Below are positions 1 through 8,858 of a DNA stretch of 18,714 nt, in pieces. Positions within the stretch are counted from its first letter, which is position 1, and each line of letters opens with the position of its first letter. Made by a program: the position numbers and the translations under genes. Below the pieces are notes generated by a model. It saw only the letters and a list, made by a program, of their open reading frames with translations. It was not told where the DNA came from and did no database searches. Origin of the DNA: Microtetraspora glauca (lineage in GTDB: Bacteria > Actinomycetota > Actinomycetes > Streptomycetales > Streptomycetaceae); the NCBI GenBank assembly GCA_000721275.1, contig JOFO01000079.1, forward strand, positions 1-18,714, in the 5' to 3' direction.

Positions 1-2
1 GG

Positions 3-713
3 GAGGGGGGAGGGCCCCTGGCGTGGCGGGTGCGGCCTTCGCCGGAGCCGGCCGGACTTCCCGTGGTGCACGCCGCCGTGGCGTACGACGGGGTGGTGCG
101 GGAGCTGCTGCTCGCGCACAAGGAGCGTGGGGCGCTGGGGCTGGCCGGGGTGCTGGGCGGGGCGCTCGCGCGGGCCGTGGAGGCGTCCGTGGACGGTTCT
201 GGGGAGCGGTCGCTGCTGTTGGTGCCGGTGCCGTCGTCGCGGCGTGCGGTGCGGGCGCGAGGGCACGATCCGACGCGGCGGGTGGCGCTGGCCGCCGCGG
301 CGCGGCTGCGGCGGGAGGGGCGGGCCGCGCGGGTGCTGCCGGTGCTGCGGCAGCGGCGGGCGGTGGCGGACCAGGCGGGGCTCGGGGCGCGCGAGCGGCG
401 GGCGAACCTGGCGGGCGCGCTGGAGGTGGTGCCGGGGGGTGCGCGGGCGCTGCGGGCGGGGCGGGTGGTGCTCGTGGACGACCTGATGACGACCGGTGCG
501 ACGCTCGCGGAGGCGGCGCGCGCTCTCGGGGCCGTACACCCTCCGTTCACTCCCGGGCCGCTCGTTCCGGGGGCGGCCGGGAGATCACCGGCTGATTTCG
601 CGCAGCATGAATTCGAACAGCGGGTGGCGGCTGTGATCGCATCCTCTCCCGCCTCGTTCGAAATAAACCGGAACTCGTCGGAAACTTGGATCGTTGCAGG
701 TGGTGAGAGGTAA
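3..713 (+). CDS. ComF family protein / amidophosphoribosyltransferase-like (5' truncated)
   Basis: This is the C-terminal part of a ComF-type protein; the reading frame is open to the first base of the window, so the start and the usual N-terminal zinc-binding module lie outside. The visible part has the type I phosphoribosyltransferase core. An early LLLAHKERGALGL segment is typical of the family, and the PRPP-binding loop VLVDDLMTTGAT lies at about 471-506. ComF proteins are linked to DNA uptake or to phosphoribosyl metabolism; the substrate in actinobacteria is not established. After the PRPP loop the protein has a Pro/Gly-rich stretch (about 537-600) and then a tail with SFEINRNSSETW, longer than the minimal family. 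The position just before hpf matches the actinobacterial mtrA-mtrB-lpqB-comF-hpf order known from mycobacteria. Family assignment is firm; biochemical function is not. Confidence 0.85.
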   Translation, partial: EGGGPLAWRVRPSPEPAGLPVVHAAVAYDGVVRELLLAHKERGALGLAGVLGGALARAVEASVDGSGERSLLLVPVPSSRRAVRARGHDPTRRVALAAAARLRREGRAARVLPVLRQRRAVADQAGLGARERRANLAGALEVVPGGARALRAGRVVLVDDLMTTGATLAEAARALGAVHPPFTPGPLVPGAAGRSPADFAQHEFEQRVAAVIASSPASFEINRNSSETWIVAGGER

Positions 714-743
714 AAGCGCCCGAATGGAGGTAAGTCCCGGTAG

Positions 744-759
744 CGGGTGCCGACACCCG
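744..759. other. Short inverted repeat after comF
   Basis: CGGGTG-CCGA-CACCCG is a perfect 6-bp dyad with a 4-base loop, about 30 bases after the comF stop. It lies just upstream of TATGTT (771-776), which fits the TANNNT form of a Streptomyces -10 box. It could be a weak comF terminator or an operator in the hpf promoter. The stem is short and there is no T-run, so neither reading is secure. Confidence 0.35.
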
Positions 760-770
760 TCCGAAGGGGC

Positions 771-776
771 TATGTT
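771..776 (+). promoter_or_regulatory. Candidate -10 box for hpf
   Basis: TATGTT fits the TANNNT consensus of the principal sigma factor and lies in the comF-hpf gap. No good TTGACA-like hexamer stands 16-19 bases upstream; CCGACA at 750-755 matches four of six positions but is only 15 bases away. If used, it would give a leader of about 225 bases containing two strong dyads. Confidence 0.25.
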
Positions 777-925
777 CGGTTGTGAGGAAGGGTGAATGCC
801 CGGCCTCTCATCGCATACACGGTTGCGCCTGGAGGACAGGAGTTCAGGGCGAATTAACCTCCCGCCGATGGGGTGGCGATCATGTCGGCTGGGGAGGAGG
901 AGGTCGAAGTCGCCAAGTCCGAGCT

Positions 926-941
926 CCGGTGAAGTCACCGG
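926..941. repeat. Perfect 16-bp dyad in the hpf leader
   Basis: CCGGTGA-AG-TCACCGG is a perfect 7-bp inverted repeat with a 2-base centre. The centre is too small for a good RNA loop, so a DNA operator for a dimeric regulator is the more natural reading. It has GTGA/TCAC halves like Crp sites, but the spacing is wrong for Crp, which needs six bases between them. Confidence 0.5.
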
Positions 942-960
942 GGCTGGTGCAAAGGGAGAC

Positions 961-987
961 GCCCGCCGGCCAAGGAGCCGGGTGGGC
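961..987 (+). promoter_or_regulatory. Hairpin just upstream of hpf
   Basis: GCCCGCC pairs with the GGTGGGC side (one G-T pair), continuing as GGC/GCC after one bulged base, around a CAAGGA loop. The loop presents most of a Shine-Dalgarno sequence (AAGGAG, 972-977), and an in-frame GTG (982-984) sits in the 3' arm. It ends about 20 bases before the chosen hpf start, so it could affect translation. Structure inferred by eye. Confidence 0.4.
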
Positions 988-1008
988 GATCCGGGAACGG
1001 AGTTCTGC

Positions 1009-1695
1009 GTGGACATCGTCGTCAAGGGCCGCAAGACCGAGGTGCCCGAGCGGTTCCGCAAGCACGTGGCCGAGAAGCTGAAGCTGGAGAAGATCCAGAA
1101 GCTCGACGGCAAGGTGATCAGCCTCGACGTCGAGGTGTCCAAGGAGCCCAACCCGCGGCAGGCCGACCGGTCCGACCGCGTGGAGATCACCCTCCACTCC
1201 CGAGGCCCGGTCATCCGGGCGGAAGCGTCGGCCGCCGACCCGTACGCGGCCCTCGACCTGGCCAGCGACAAGCTGGAGGCCAGGCTTCGCAAGCAGCACG
1301 ACAAGCGTTTCACCCGCCGGGGCAGCGGGCGGCTCTCCGCGGCGGAGGTCGCCGACGTCGTCCCCGGTGTCGCCCAGCTGAACGGGCAGGGCGAACTCGT
1401 CGCCGACGAGACCGGCGCCGAGGTTCCCACCACGATGATGGGGTCGATCGAGGTCCGGGGCGAAGGCCCACTGGTGGTCCGCGAGAAGACCCACAAGGCC
1501 GCCCCGATGGGCCTCGACCAGGCCCTCTACGAGATGGAACTGGTCGGGCACGACTTCTATCTCTTCGTCGACGCCGAGACCAAGCAGCCGAGCGTCGTCT
1601 ACCGGCGCCACGCGTACGACTACGGCGTCATCCATCTGGAGAACGACCCGCTCGCCGAGAACAGCGGTGGAGCGGGCGGCGCGCTCGGCGGCTGA
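1009..1695 (+). CDS. hpf: Ribosome hibernation promoting factor, long form (HPF)
   Basis: The 228-residue protein has the two-domain build of long HPF. The N-terminal S30AE domain (about 1-105) occupies the mRNA/tRNA channel of the 30S subunit. A variable acidic linker (about 106-150) follows, then the C-terminal S30AE_C dimerisation domain (about 155-212, with ALYEMELVGHDFYLFVD and VVYRRHAYDYGVIHL). Long HPFs dimerise 70S ribosomes into inactive 100S particles in stationary phase or dormancy. I chose GTG 1009 because it places the conserved DIVVKGRKTEVPERF at the very N terminus and gives the usual length; GGAG at 999-1002 is close upstream. GTG 982, in the same frame, has a better AAGGAG but adds nine unconserved residues. 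The gene stands alone between its structured leader and a hairpin after the stop. Confidence 0.93.
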   Translation: MDIVVKGRKTEVPERFRKHVAEKLKLEKIQKLDGKVISLDVEVSKEPNPRQADRSDRVEITLHSRGPVIRAEASAADPYAALDLASDKLEARLRKQHDKRFTRRGSGRLSAAEVADVVPGVAQLNGQGELVADETGAEVPTTMMGSIEVRGEGPLVVREKTHKAAPMGLDQALYEMELVGHDFYLFVDAETKQPSVVYRRHAYDYGVIHLENDPLAENSGGAGGALGG

Positions 1696-1726
1696 CCCGT
1701 CGAACGGCCGGCCGAACGGCCCTTCC

Positions 1727-1765
1727 GGTGCCCCTGGAGCGCTTCGCGCGCCCCCCAGGGGCACC
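1727..1765 (+). terminator. hpf terminator hairpin
   Basis: GGTGCCCCTGG (1727-1737) and CCAGGGGCACC (1755-1765) form a perfect 11-bp stem. The loop itself can fold a small GCGC-TTC-GCGC hairpin (1739-1749). It begins 32 bases after the hpf stop. There is no T-run, which is common for GC-rich actinobacterial terminators. Confidence 0.65.
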
Positions 1766-1803
1766 CCTGTGCGCCCGGGGGGAGACCCTGCCGGGGCCGG
1801 GGC

Positions 1804-1826
1804 ATGAAATCATGGCGTGCACGCCA
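1804..1826. promoter_or_regulatory. Two abutting palindromes upstream of the response regulator
   Basis: ATGA-AA-TCAT (1804-1813) is immediately followed, sharing one base, by the perfect 14-bp palindrome TGGCGTGCACGCCA (1813-1826). They lie 72-94 bases before the response regulator start, where an operator would be expected. Self-binding by the regulator is possible but only inferred. Confidence 0.4.
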
Positions 1827-1897
1827 ACCGGTGCTTCTCGGGCAGTGGTTGGAGGACCGGAAACGAATTCAGGCCACGGCCTTCAGGGGGAGGAACG

Positions 1898-2662
1898 ATG
1901 GCAGACAGCTTCGGCCCGGTGCTCAGCGGGCGCGAGCGGGGTCCGCTCGCCCATGAGGATGCTCCGGAGGGATCGGAATCGGCCGGTGAGAGGGCGCGGA
2001 AGGAGCCGATCCGTGTCCTTGTCGTGGACGATCACGCGCTTTTCCGGCGCGGTCTGGAGATCGTCCTCGCGCAGGAGGAGGACATCCAGGTCGTCGGCGA
2101 GGCCGGCGACGGTGCCGAGGCGGTCGACAAGGCGGCGGACCTGTTGCCCGACATCGTCCTGATGGACGTGCGGATGCCGCGGCGCGGCGGCATCGAGGCG
2201 TGCACGTCGATCAAGGAGGTCGCGCCGAGCGCGAAGATCATCATGTTGACGATCAGCGACGAGGAGGCGGACCTCTACGACGCGATCAAGGCGGGCGCGA
2301 CCGGGTACCTGCTCAAGGAGATCTCCACGGACGAGGTCGCGACGGCGATCCGGGCGGTCGCGGACGGGCAGTCGCAGATCAGCCCGTCGATGGCGTCGAA
2401 GCTCCTCACCGAGTTCAAGTCGATGATCCAGCGCACGGACGAGCGCCGGCTGGTGCCCGCTCCGCGCCTCACCGACCGGGAGCTGGAGGTGCTGAAGCTC
2501 GTCGCGACCGGCATGAACAACCGGGACATCGCGAAGGAGCTGTTCATCTCCGAGAACACGGTGAAGAACCACGTGCGGAACATCCTGGAGAAGCTTCAGC
2601 TGCACTCCCGGATGGAGGCCGTGGTGTACGCGATGCGGGAGAAGATCCTGGAGATCCGCTGA
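1898..2662 (+). CDS. NarL/FixJ-family response regulator (orphan)
   Basis: The 254-residue protein has a receiver domain (about 37-155) and a LuxR/GerE helix-turn-helix domain (about 188-250). Receiver landmarks are complete: acidic D44/D45, phospho-acceptor D90 in DIVLMDVRMP, T118 and K140 in YLLKE. The DNA-binding part carries LTDRELEVLKLVATGMNNRDIAKELFIS in typical NarL form. No histidine kinase is next to it, so its partner is not shown here. ATG 1898 is chosen because AGGGGGAGGA (1885-1894) stands just before it; longer upstream in-frame starts lack this. The first 36 residues are a charged, probably disordered extension. The target genes are unknown; the palindromes upstream suggest possible autoregulation. 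Confidence 0.92.
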   Translation: MADSFGPVLSGRERGPLAHEDAPEGSESAGERARKEPIRVLVVDDHALFRRGLEIVLAQEEDIQVVGEAGDGAEAVDKAADLLPDIVLMDVRMPRRGGIEACTSIKEVAPSAKIIMLTISDEEADLYDAIKAGATGYLLKEISTDEVATAIRAVADGQSQISPSMASKLLTEFKSMIQRTDERRLVPAPRLTDRELEVLKLVATGMNNRDIAKELFISENTVKNHVRNILEKLQLHSRMEAVVYAMREKILEIR

Positions 2663-2663
2663 G

Positions 2664-2687
2664 GCCGGCCCGCGGGGGCGGGCCGGC
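2664..2687. terminator. Bidirectional terminator, response regulator / winged-helix gene
   Basis: GCCGGCCCGC and GCGGGCCGGC form a perfect 10-bp stem with a GGGG loop, starting two bases after the response regulator stop. The opposing minus-strand gene ends at 2700, so one stem can serve both. Confidence 0.75.
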
Positions 2688-2699
2688 GTGCGGCGGGGC

Positions 2700-3890
2700 T
2701 CAGGCGTCGAGGGCCTTGACCAGGAGCGGGGTGAGCTCCGGCGGGTCCAGGCGCTCGACGCGTACGGTGTCGCAGCCGACCCAGGCGGCGGCCTCGCGGA
2801 GGGCCTGGGCGACGGCGGGGACGGCCTTCGGGCCGTTCAGTGAGACCTGCTTGGCGACCAGGGTGCGGCCCTCGCGGGACGGGTCGACGCGGCCGACGAG
2901 ACGGCCGCCGGCGAGGACCGGCATCGCGAAGTAGCCGTGCACCCGCTTCGGCTTGGGCACGTACGCCTCCAGGCGGTGCGTGAAGCCGAAGATCCGCTCG
3001 GTGCGCGCCCGCTCCCAGATCAGCGAGTCGAAGGGGGAGAGCAGCGTCGTGCGGTGCCGGCCGCGCGGCTCGGTGGCCAGCGCGGCGGGGTCCGCCCACG
3101 CGGGCCTGCCCCAGCCCTCGACCTCGACCGGCACCAGTCCCGACTCCTCGACCACGGCGTCGAACTGCTCCCCCTTGAGCCGGTGGTAGTCGGCGATGTC
3201 GGCGCGGGTGCCGACGCCCAGCGCCTCGCCGGCCTGGCGGACGAGCCGCCGCGCGCACTCGGTGTCGTCCAGGTCGTCGTGGAGCAGCGCCTCCGGGATG
3301 GCGCGCTCCGCGAGGTCGTACACGCGCTTCCAGCCGCGCCGCTCGGTGACGACGACCTCGCCGAACATCAGCGCCCGCTCGACGGCGATCTTGGTGTCGG
3401 ACCAGTCCCACCAGTCGCCCTTGTTCTTGGCGCCGCCGAGTTCGGTCGCGGTCTGCGGGCCCTCGGCGCGCAGCTGGTCGACGACCTTGGCGTAGGAGCC
3501 GTCGGCGAGCTGGTGGTGCCACTGGGGGCGGTCGCGGTAGGCGCGGCGGCGGAAGGCGAAGAGCGGCCATTCCTCGACGGGGAGGATGCAGGCGGCGTGC
3601 GACCAGTACTCGAAGGCGTGTCCGTCGGACCAGTACGCCTTCTCCACCGCGGGGCGGCCGACGGTGCCGAGGCGGGCGTACGGGATCAGCTCGTGGGAGC
3701 GGGCGAGGACCGAGATGGTGTCCAGCTGGACCTGGCCGAGGTGACGGAGTACGCCCCGGACGCCGGCCCGGCGGTCGGGGGCGCCCAGGAAGCCCTGGGC
3801 GCGCAGGGCGATCCGGCGGGCCTCGGCGGCGGAGAGCGCGGCGACGGGCTGGGGAGCGGGCTGCGGAGCGTTCTTCGGCACGGTCGTCAT
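2700..3890 (-). CDS. Winged-helix DNA-binding protein, YcaQ/AlkX-like DNA glycosylase family (HTH_42)
   Basis: The 396-residue protein matches the HTH_42 family, which includes E. coli YcaQ (AlkX) and Streptomyces AlkZ. These are glycosylases that unhook alkylated bases and interstrand crosslinks. The family region starts near residue 20, and GQVQLDTISVLARSHELIPYARL (about 52-74) holds the catalytic segment. Q55-L-D57 fits the QxD form assigned to the YcaQ-like branch, rather than the QxQ form of AlkZ-type self-resistance enzymes. Further family marks are FEYWSHAACILP, LLSPFDSLIWERART and the late GYFAMPVLAGGRLVGRVDP. The start ATG is nine bases after the GNAT stop, with an AGGG overlapping that stop, so the two are probably translated from one message. 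No toxin or antibiotic cluster is nearby, which favours general repair. Family confident, exact lesion unknown. Confidence 0.85.
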   Translation of the reverse strand: MTTVPKNAPQPAPQPVAALSAAEARRIALRAQGFLGAPDRRAGVRGVLRHLGQVQLDTISVLARSHELIPYARLGTVGRPAVEKAYWSDGHAFEYWSHAACILPVEEWPLFAFRRRAYRDRPQWHHQLADGSYAKVVDQLRAEGPQTATELGGAKNKGDWWDWSDTKIAVERALMFGEVVVTERRGWKRVYDLAERAIPEALLHDDLDDTECARRLVRQAGEALGVGTRADIADYHRLKGEQFDAVVEESGLVPVEVEGWGRPAWADPAALATEPRGRHRTTLLSPFDSLIWERARTERIFGFTHRLEAYVPKPKRVHGYFAMPVLAGGRLVGRVDPSREGRTLVAKQVSLNGPKAVPAVAQALREAAAWVGCDTVRVERLDPPELTPLLVKALDA

Positions 3891-3899
3891 GGGGAAACC

Positions 3900-4541
3900 C
3901 TAGGCCCCGTGACCGACACCGCCGGGGTCGTCGGGGAGGGTCCGGGCGCGGGGGTCGACGGCGGGCGGGGCGTCGCGGGGCGGGAGGTACGGGACGGGGC
4001 TGGGGAGGCCGAAGTCGGAGGGGAGGAGGGATCCGGTCCAGGCGTCGCGGAGGGTGCCGTTGTGCAGCAGGCCGGCCCGCTGGACGCCTTCGAGGGTGAA
4101 GCCGACGCGTTCGGCGACGGCCCGGGAGCCGGTGTTGCCGACCTCGGCGCGCCAGATGAGCCGGACGCAGCCGAGGCCGGTGAAGGCCCAGTGGGCGACG
4201 GTGCGGACGGCCTCCGCCATGTAGCCGTGGCCGCGGCGTTCGGGGGCGAGCCAGAAGCCGGCCTCCCAGACGCCGGTGCCGCGGGCGTGGAGGCCGACGG
4301 AGGCGAAGAGGGGGCCGCCGTCGAGGGGCTCGACGGCGAAGGTGTAGTCGGAGTCGTCGCGCCAGCCGTCGGGGACGAGCCGGTTGAGGAAGAAGGAGGC
4401 GGCTTCGCGCGTGTACGGGTCCGGGACGGTCGTCCAGCGGCGGATGGCGGGGTCCTGGCAGTGCGCGTGCACGATGTCCTCGTCCTCGGGGACGAAGGCG
4501 CGCAGCCGGAGGCGTTCGCTGGTGAGCGTGATGGGATCCAT
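3900..4541 (-). CDS. GNAT family N-acetyltransferase (RimJ/RimL-like)
   Basis: The 213-residue protein has the Acetyltransf_3 layout: an [21 protein letters not shown] opening, then E94-A-G-F-W-L, the acetyl-CoA loop R102-R-G-H-G-Y107 followed by [13 protein letters not shown], and the late N136...[14 protein letters not shown] motif. These enzymes move acetyl from acetyl-CoA to protein N termini or small amines; the substrate cannot be read from sequence. The last 35 residues are Pro/Asp-rich and probably disordered. ATG 4541 begins the conserved domain; it has no Shine-Dalgarno sequence but has CACAAT six bases upstream, so it may be a leaderless start. It is the first gene of a two-gene unit with the winged-helix glycosylase. 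Confidence 0.85.
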   Translation of the reverse strand: MDPITLTSERLRLRAFVPEDEDIVHAHCQDPAIRRWTTVPDPYTREAASFFLNRLVPDGWRDDSDYTFAVEPLDGGPLFASVGLHARGTGVWEAGFWLAPERRGHGYMAEAVRTVAHWAFTGLGCVRLIWRAEVGNTGSRAVAERVGFTLEGVQRAGLLHNGTLRDAWTGSLLPSDFGLPSPVPYLPPRDAPPAVDPRARTLPDDPGGVGHGA

Positions 4542-4547
4542 GCCCGG

Positions 4548-4553
4548 ATTGTG
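4548..4553 (-). promoter_or_regulatory. Candidate -10 box for the GNAT/winged-helix unit
   Basis: On the minus strand CACAAT lies exactly six bases before the GNAT ATG, so transcription would start at or next to the start codon. CACAAT matches TATAAT at four of six positions and lacks the first T. No clear -35 was seen. Confidence 0.3.
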
Positions 4554-4661
4554 GGGACGGGGGGCGGGCGGAAGCGAACACTTTTCGGGTGGGGCGGCAC
4601 CTTCCGCCCGCCTCGGGCGTTCTCTTTGCGGGCGGACGTGCGGCGGCGGCCCTGCGGGCCT

Positions 4662-4690
4662 CCCTCCGTGAGGGTGGTCTCGCTTACGAT
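4662..4690 (+). promoter_or_regulatory. Candidate secA promoter with short palindrome
   Basis: TACGAT (4685-4690) fits TANNNT and would give a secA leader of roughly 85 bases. No TTGACA-like hexamer is at the usual distance; that place holds the palindrome CCCTC-CGT-GAGGG (4662-4674), a possible operator. The 239-base gap between the divergent GNAT and secA genes shows nothing else clear. Confidence 0.3.
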
Positions 4691-4780
4691 GGCCGTTGCG
4701 GTGGGGACCACCTGCCGTGCCCGCGCTCGTGTCCGTACAAGACCCAGTGCCAGGCCCGACCGGCAAGGAGACCAGCCTCA

Positions 4781-7585
<2,805 letters not shown>

Positions 7586-7605
7586 CGGCGTGAGCCGGTG
7601 ACGTG

Positions 7606-7639
7606 AGGGGCCCTGCCGGGTGTGTCCGGCGGGGCCCTT
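7606..7639. terminator. Bidirectional terminator, secA / Rv3235-family gene
   Basis: GGGCCCTGCCGG (7608-7619) pairs with CCGGCGGGGCCC (7626-7637) through one T-G pair, with two further weak pairs outside and a GTGTGT loop. It lies in the 56-base gap between the converging stops of secA and the minus-strand gene. Confidence 0.8.
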
Positions 7640-7641
7640 CG

Positions 7642-8103
7642 TCATGGTCCGTCGCCGACGAGCCGGCCGAGGCCGTCGAGTTCGACGGCGGCGCACCGCC
7701 AGCGGTGGTCGGGGCCGCGTTCCAGGCGGAAGGCGAGGGCGCGGACGCGGGGGCCGGCGGCGAGGGAGGCGAAGACCTCCAGGACGGTGTCGCCGGAGTG
7801 CGGCTGGGCGGCGCAGCGGCGCAGCACCGGGCGGGGGCCGAGGCCGCGTGCGGCGGTCCTCGGGGCGAGGCGTACCAGCTGGTCGTAGGCGTCCTTGGCG
7901 GTGAGTCCGAGCATGGAGTGGACGGGCCGTTCGCCGCTGAGGACGGCGACGAGCCGTTCGGCGAAGGCGGTGTGGACGGGCTGGGTGCGGCGTACGGCTC
8001 CGGTGGCGCAGCCGCGGCGGGCGGTTTGGCGGTGCTGTCCGGGGACGGTGGGCCGGTGGGGGCGGCGGGGGTCGGTGGCGGTGGTGACCGGGGCGTGCGG
8101 CAC
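7642..8103 (-). CDS. Rv3235 family protein (function unknown)
   Basis: The 153-residue protein resembles the actinobacterial Rv3235 family found near secA. The N-terminal 40 residues are Pro/Arg/His-rich and probably disordered. The conserved core starts at about 45 with FAERLVAVLSGERPVHSML and ends with RALAFRLERG...RWRCAAVEL (about 121-142), with a variable middle. No signal peptide, membrane segment or catalytic motif is visible, and no function is known to me. GTG 8103 is chosen because GAAGGG (8116-8111 on the minus strand) stands seven bases before it; an in-frame extension further upstream has no such support and would run through palindromes. It converges on secA and may share its terminator. 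Confidence 0.75.
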   Translation of the reverse strand: MPHAPVTTATDPRRPHRPTVPGQHRQTARRGCATGAVRRTQPVHTAFAERLVAVLSGERPVHSMLGLTAKDAYDQLVRLAPRTAARGLGPRPVLRRCAAQPHSGDTVLEVFASLAAGPRVRALAFRLERGPDHRWRCAAVELDGLGRLVGDGP

Positions 8104-8131
8104 GGGGGATCCCTTCGGAGCGTGACCGGCT

Positions 8132-8170
8132 GATACCGGTCGGTAACTTCGCGTGGGGATCTTGTACAAG
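8132..8170. promoter_or_regulatory. Operator-like palindromes upstream of the Rv3235-family gene
   Basis: TACCG-GT-CGGTA (8134-8145) is a perfect dyad resembling operators of many Streptomyces TetR-family repressors. The second palindrome, CTTGTACAAG (8161-8170), is fifteen bases beyond. Read on the minus strand, TTGTAC (8169-8164) could be a -35, with its -10 falling inside the TACCG dyad, which would suit repression. No TetR gene is in the window. Confidence 0.4.
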
Positions 8171-8175
8171 CCGTG

Positions 8176-8201
8176 CTCCGGGCCCCGCAAGAGGCCCGGG
8201 G
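8176..8201. other. Stem-loop between divergent genes
   Basis: CCGGGCC (8178-8184) and GGCCCGG (8193-8199) form a 7-bp stem, extended by a T-G and a C-G pair, with an 8-base loop. The flanking genes diverge, so it is not an ordinary end-of-gene terminator. It could lie in an untranslated leader or stop stray transcription. Confidence 0.4.
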
Positions 8202-8284
8202 GCGCGGCCGGACACGCTGAGTGATTCACCTATCAGGGGGACGGCGGGGGACGGGTGGACATTCCGAGGCCCCGGGGCCGGACG

Positions 8285-8290
8285 TATCCT
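8285..8290 (+). promoter_or_regulatory. Candidate -10 box for the DUF6912/HAD unit
   Basis: TATCCT fits TANNNT and would put the transcript start about 25 bases before the ATG at 8323. TGGACA (8256-8261) is a good -35 match, but its 23-base spacing is too long, so the promoter call is tentative. Confidence 0.35.
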
Positions 8291-8322
8291 GAGGGCGTCT
8301 CCGACTACGAAAGCGGCCAGCC

Positions 8323-8829
8323 ATGCGCGTGTACGTCCCTCTGACCCTCCCCGGTCTCGCACAGGCGCACAAGGCGGGCGAGCTGGGCCCCGGCCCGCTG
8401 ACCGCCTACGCCGTCACGCCCGCGCTGCGCGAGTGGTACGTCTCGGACGACATCGAGGAGCTGGAGTACGCGGCGCTCAACCGCGCCGCCGCCGCCTCGC
8501 TGCGCCTGGTCGCCGGGGACCCGGAGGCGCCGCGCCGCCGGGTGGTCGTCGCCGTCGACATCGCCGACCGGGACGCCGCCGTCGACCCGGACCGGGGGCT
8601 CGACGCCGGCGCGATCGGCGAGGTGCGGATCGCCGCCGCCGTGCCGCTCGCCAAGGCCGCCGCCGTGCACGCCGACGCCGACGACGCCGAGGCGGACGTC
8701 ACCGCGGCCGCCGCCGCGCTCGGCGCCGCCGACCAGGGCGACGACGACGCGCAGTTCGTCGTGGACGGCGCCGAGGACCACGAGCTGCTGTGGTTCGGCG
8801 TGCAGGAGATCCCCGCCCTCCTGGGCTGA
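8323..8829 (+). CDS. DUF6912 family protein (function unknown)
   Basis: The 168-residue protein begins MRVYVPLTLPGLAQAHKAGE and carries AYAVTPALREWYVSDDIEELEY (about 29-50), which I recognise as an actinobacterial family annotated DUF6912. The first 80 residues look like one folded alpha/beta unit. A low-complexity Ala/Asp stretch follows (about 105-145, rich in AD and DD pairs), and the end DHELLWFGVQEIPALL looks conserved. No catalytic motif, signal peptide or membrane segment is visible; it should be cytoplasmic and quite acidic. ATG 8323 is the natural start, with only a weak GAAAG (8309-8313) ahead of it. The HAD gene starts 29 bases after its stop, so they may be co-transcribed. Confidence 0.75.
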   Translation: MRVYVPLTLPGLAQAHKAGELGPGPLTAYAVTPALREWYVSDDIEELEYAALNRAAAASLRLVAGDPEAPRRRVVVAVDIADRDAAVDPDRGLDAGAIGEVRIAAAVPLAKAAAVHADADDAEADVTAAAAALGAADQGDDDAQFVVDGAEDHELLWFGVQEIPALLG

Positions 8830-8846
8830 GCCGGGCCCGCGGCCTG

Positions 8847-8852
8847 TACCGT
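8847..8852 (+). promoter_or_regulatory. Candidate -10 box giving a leaderless HAD transcript
   Basis: TACCGT fits TANNNT and ends exactly six bases before the HAD start codon, which lacks a Shine-Dalgarno sequence. This is the geometry of a leaderless mRNA. It would make the HAD gene independent of the DUF6912 gene. Confidence 0.4.
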
Positions 8853-8858
8853 CGCTCC

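Noticed and set aside
926..941. Crp-type site before hpf
   Set aside because: GTGA and TCAC are only two bases apart; Crp sites need six.
796..1008. N-terminal extension of HPF from ATG 796
   Set aside because: It would add 71 unconserved Arg/Ser-rich residues and encode through the palindrome and hairpin; the conserved HPF start is at 1009.
714..1008. Known riboswitch (such as ydaO/c-di-AMP type) in the hpf leader
   Set aside because: Stems are present, but I could not match the conserved loops of any riboswitch class I know.
2700..3890. AlkZ-like self-resistance glycosylase of a natural-product cluster
   Set aside because: The motif reads QLD rather than QxQ at the expected position, and no biosynthetic genes are nearby.
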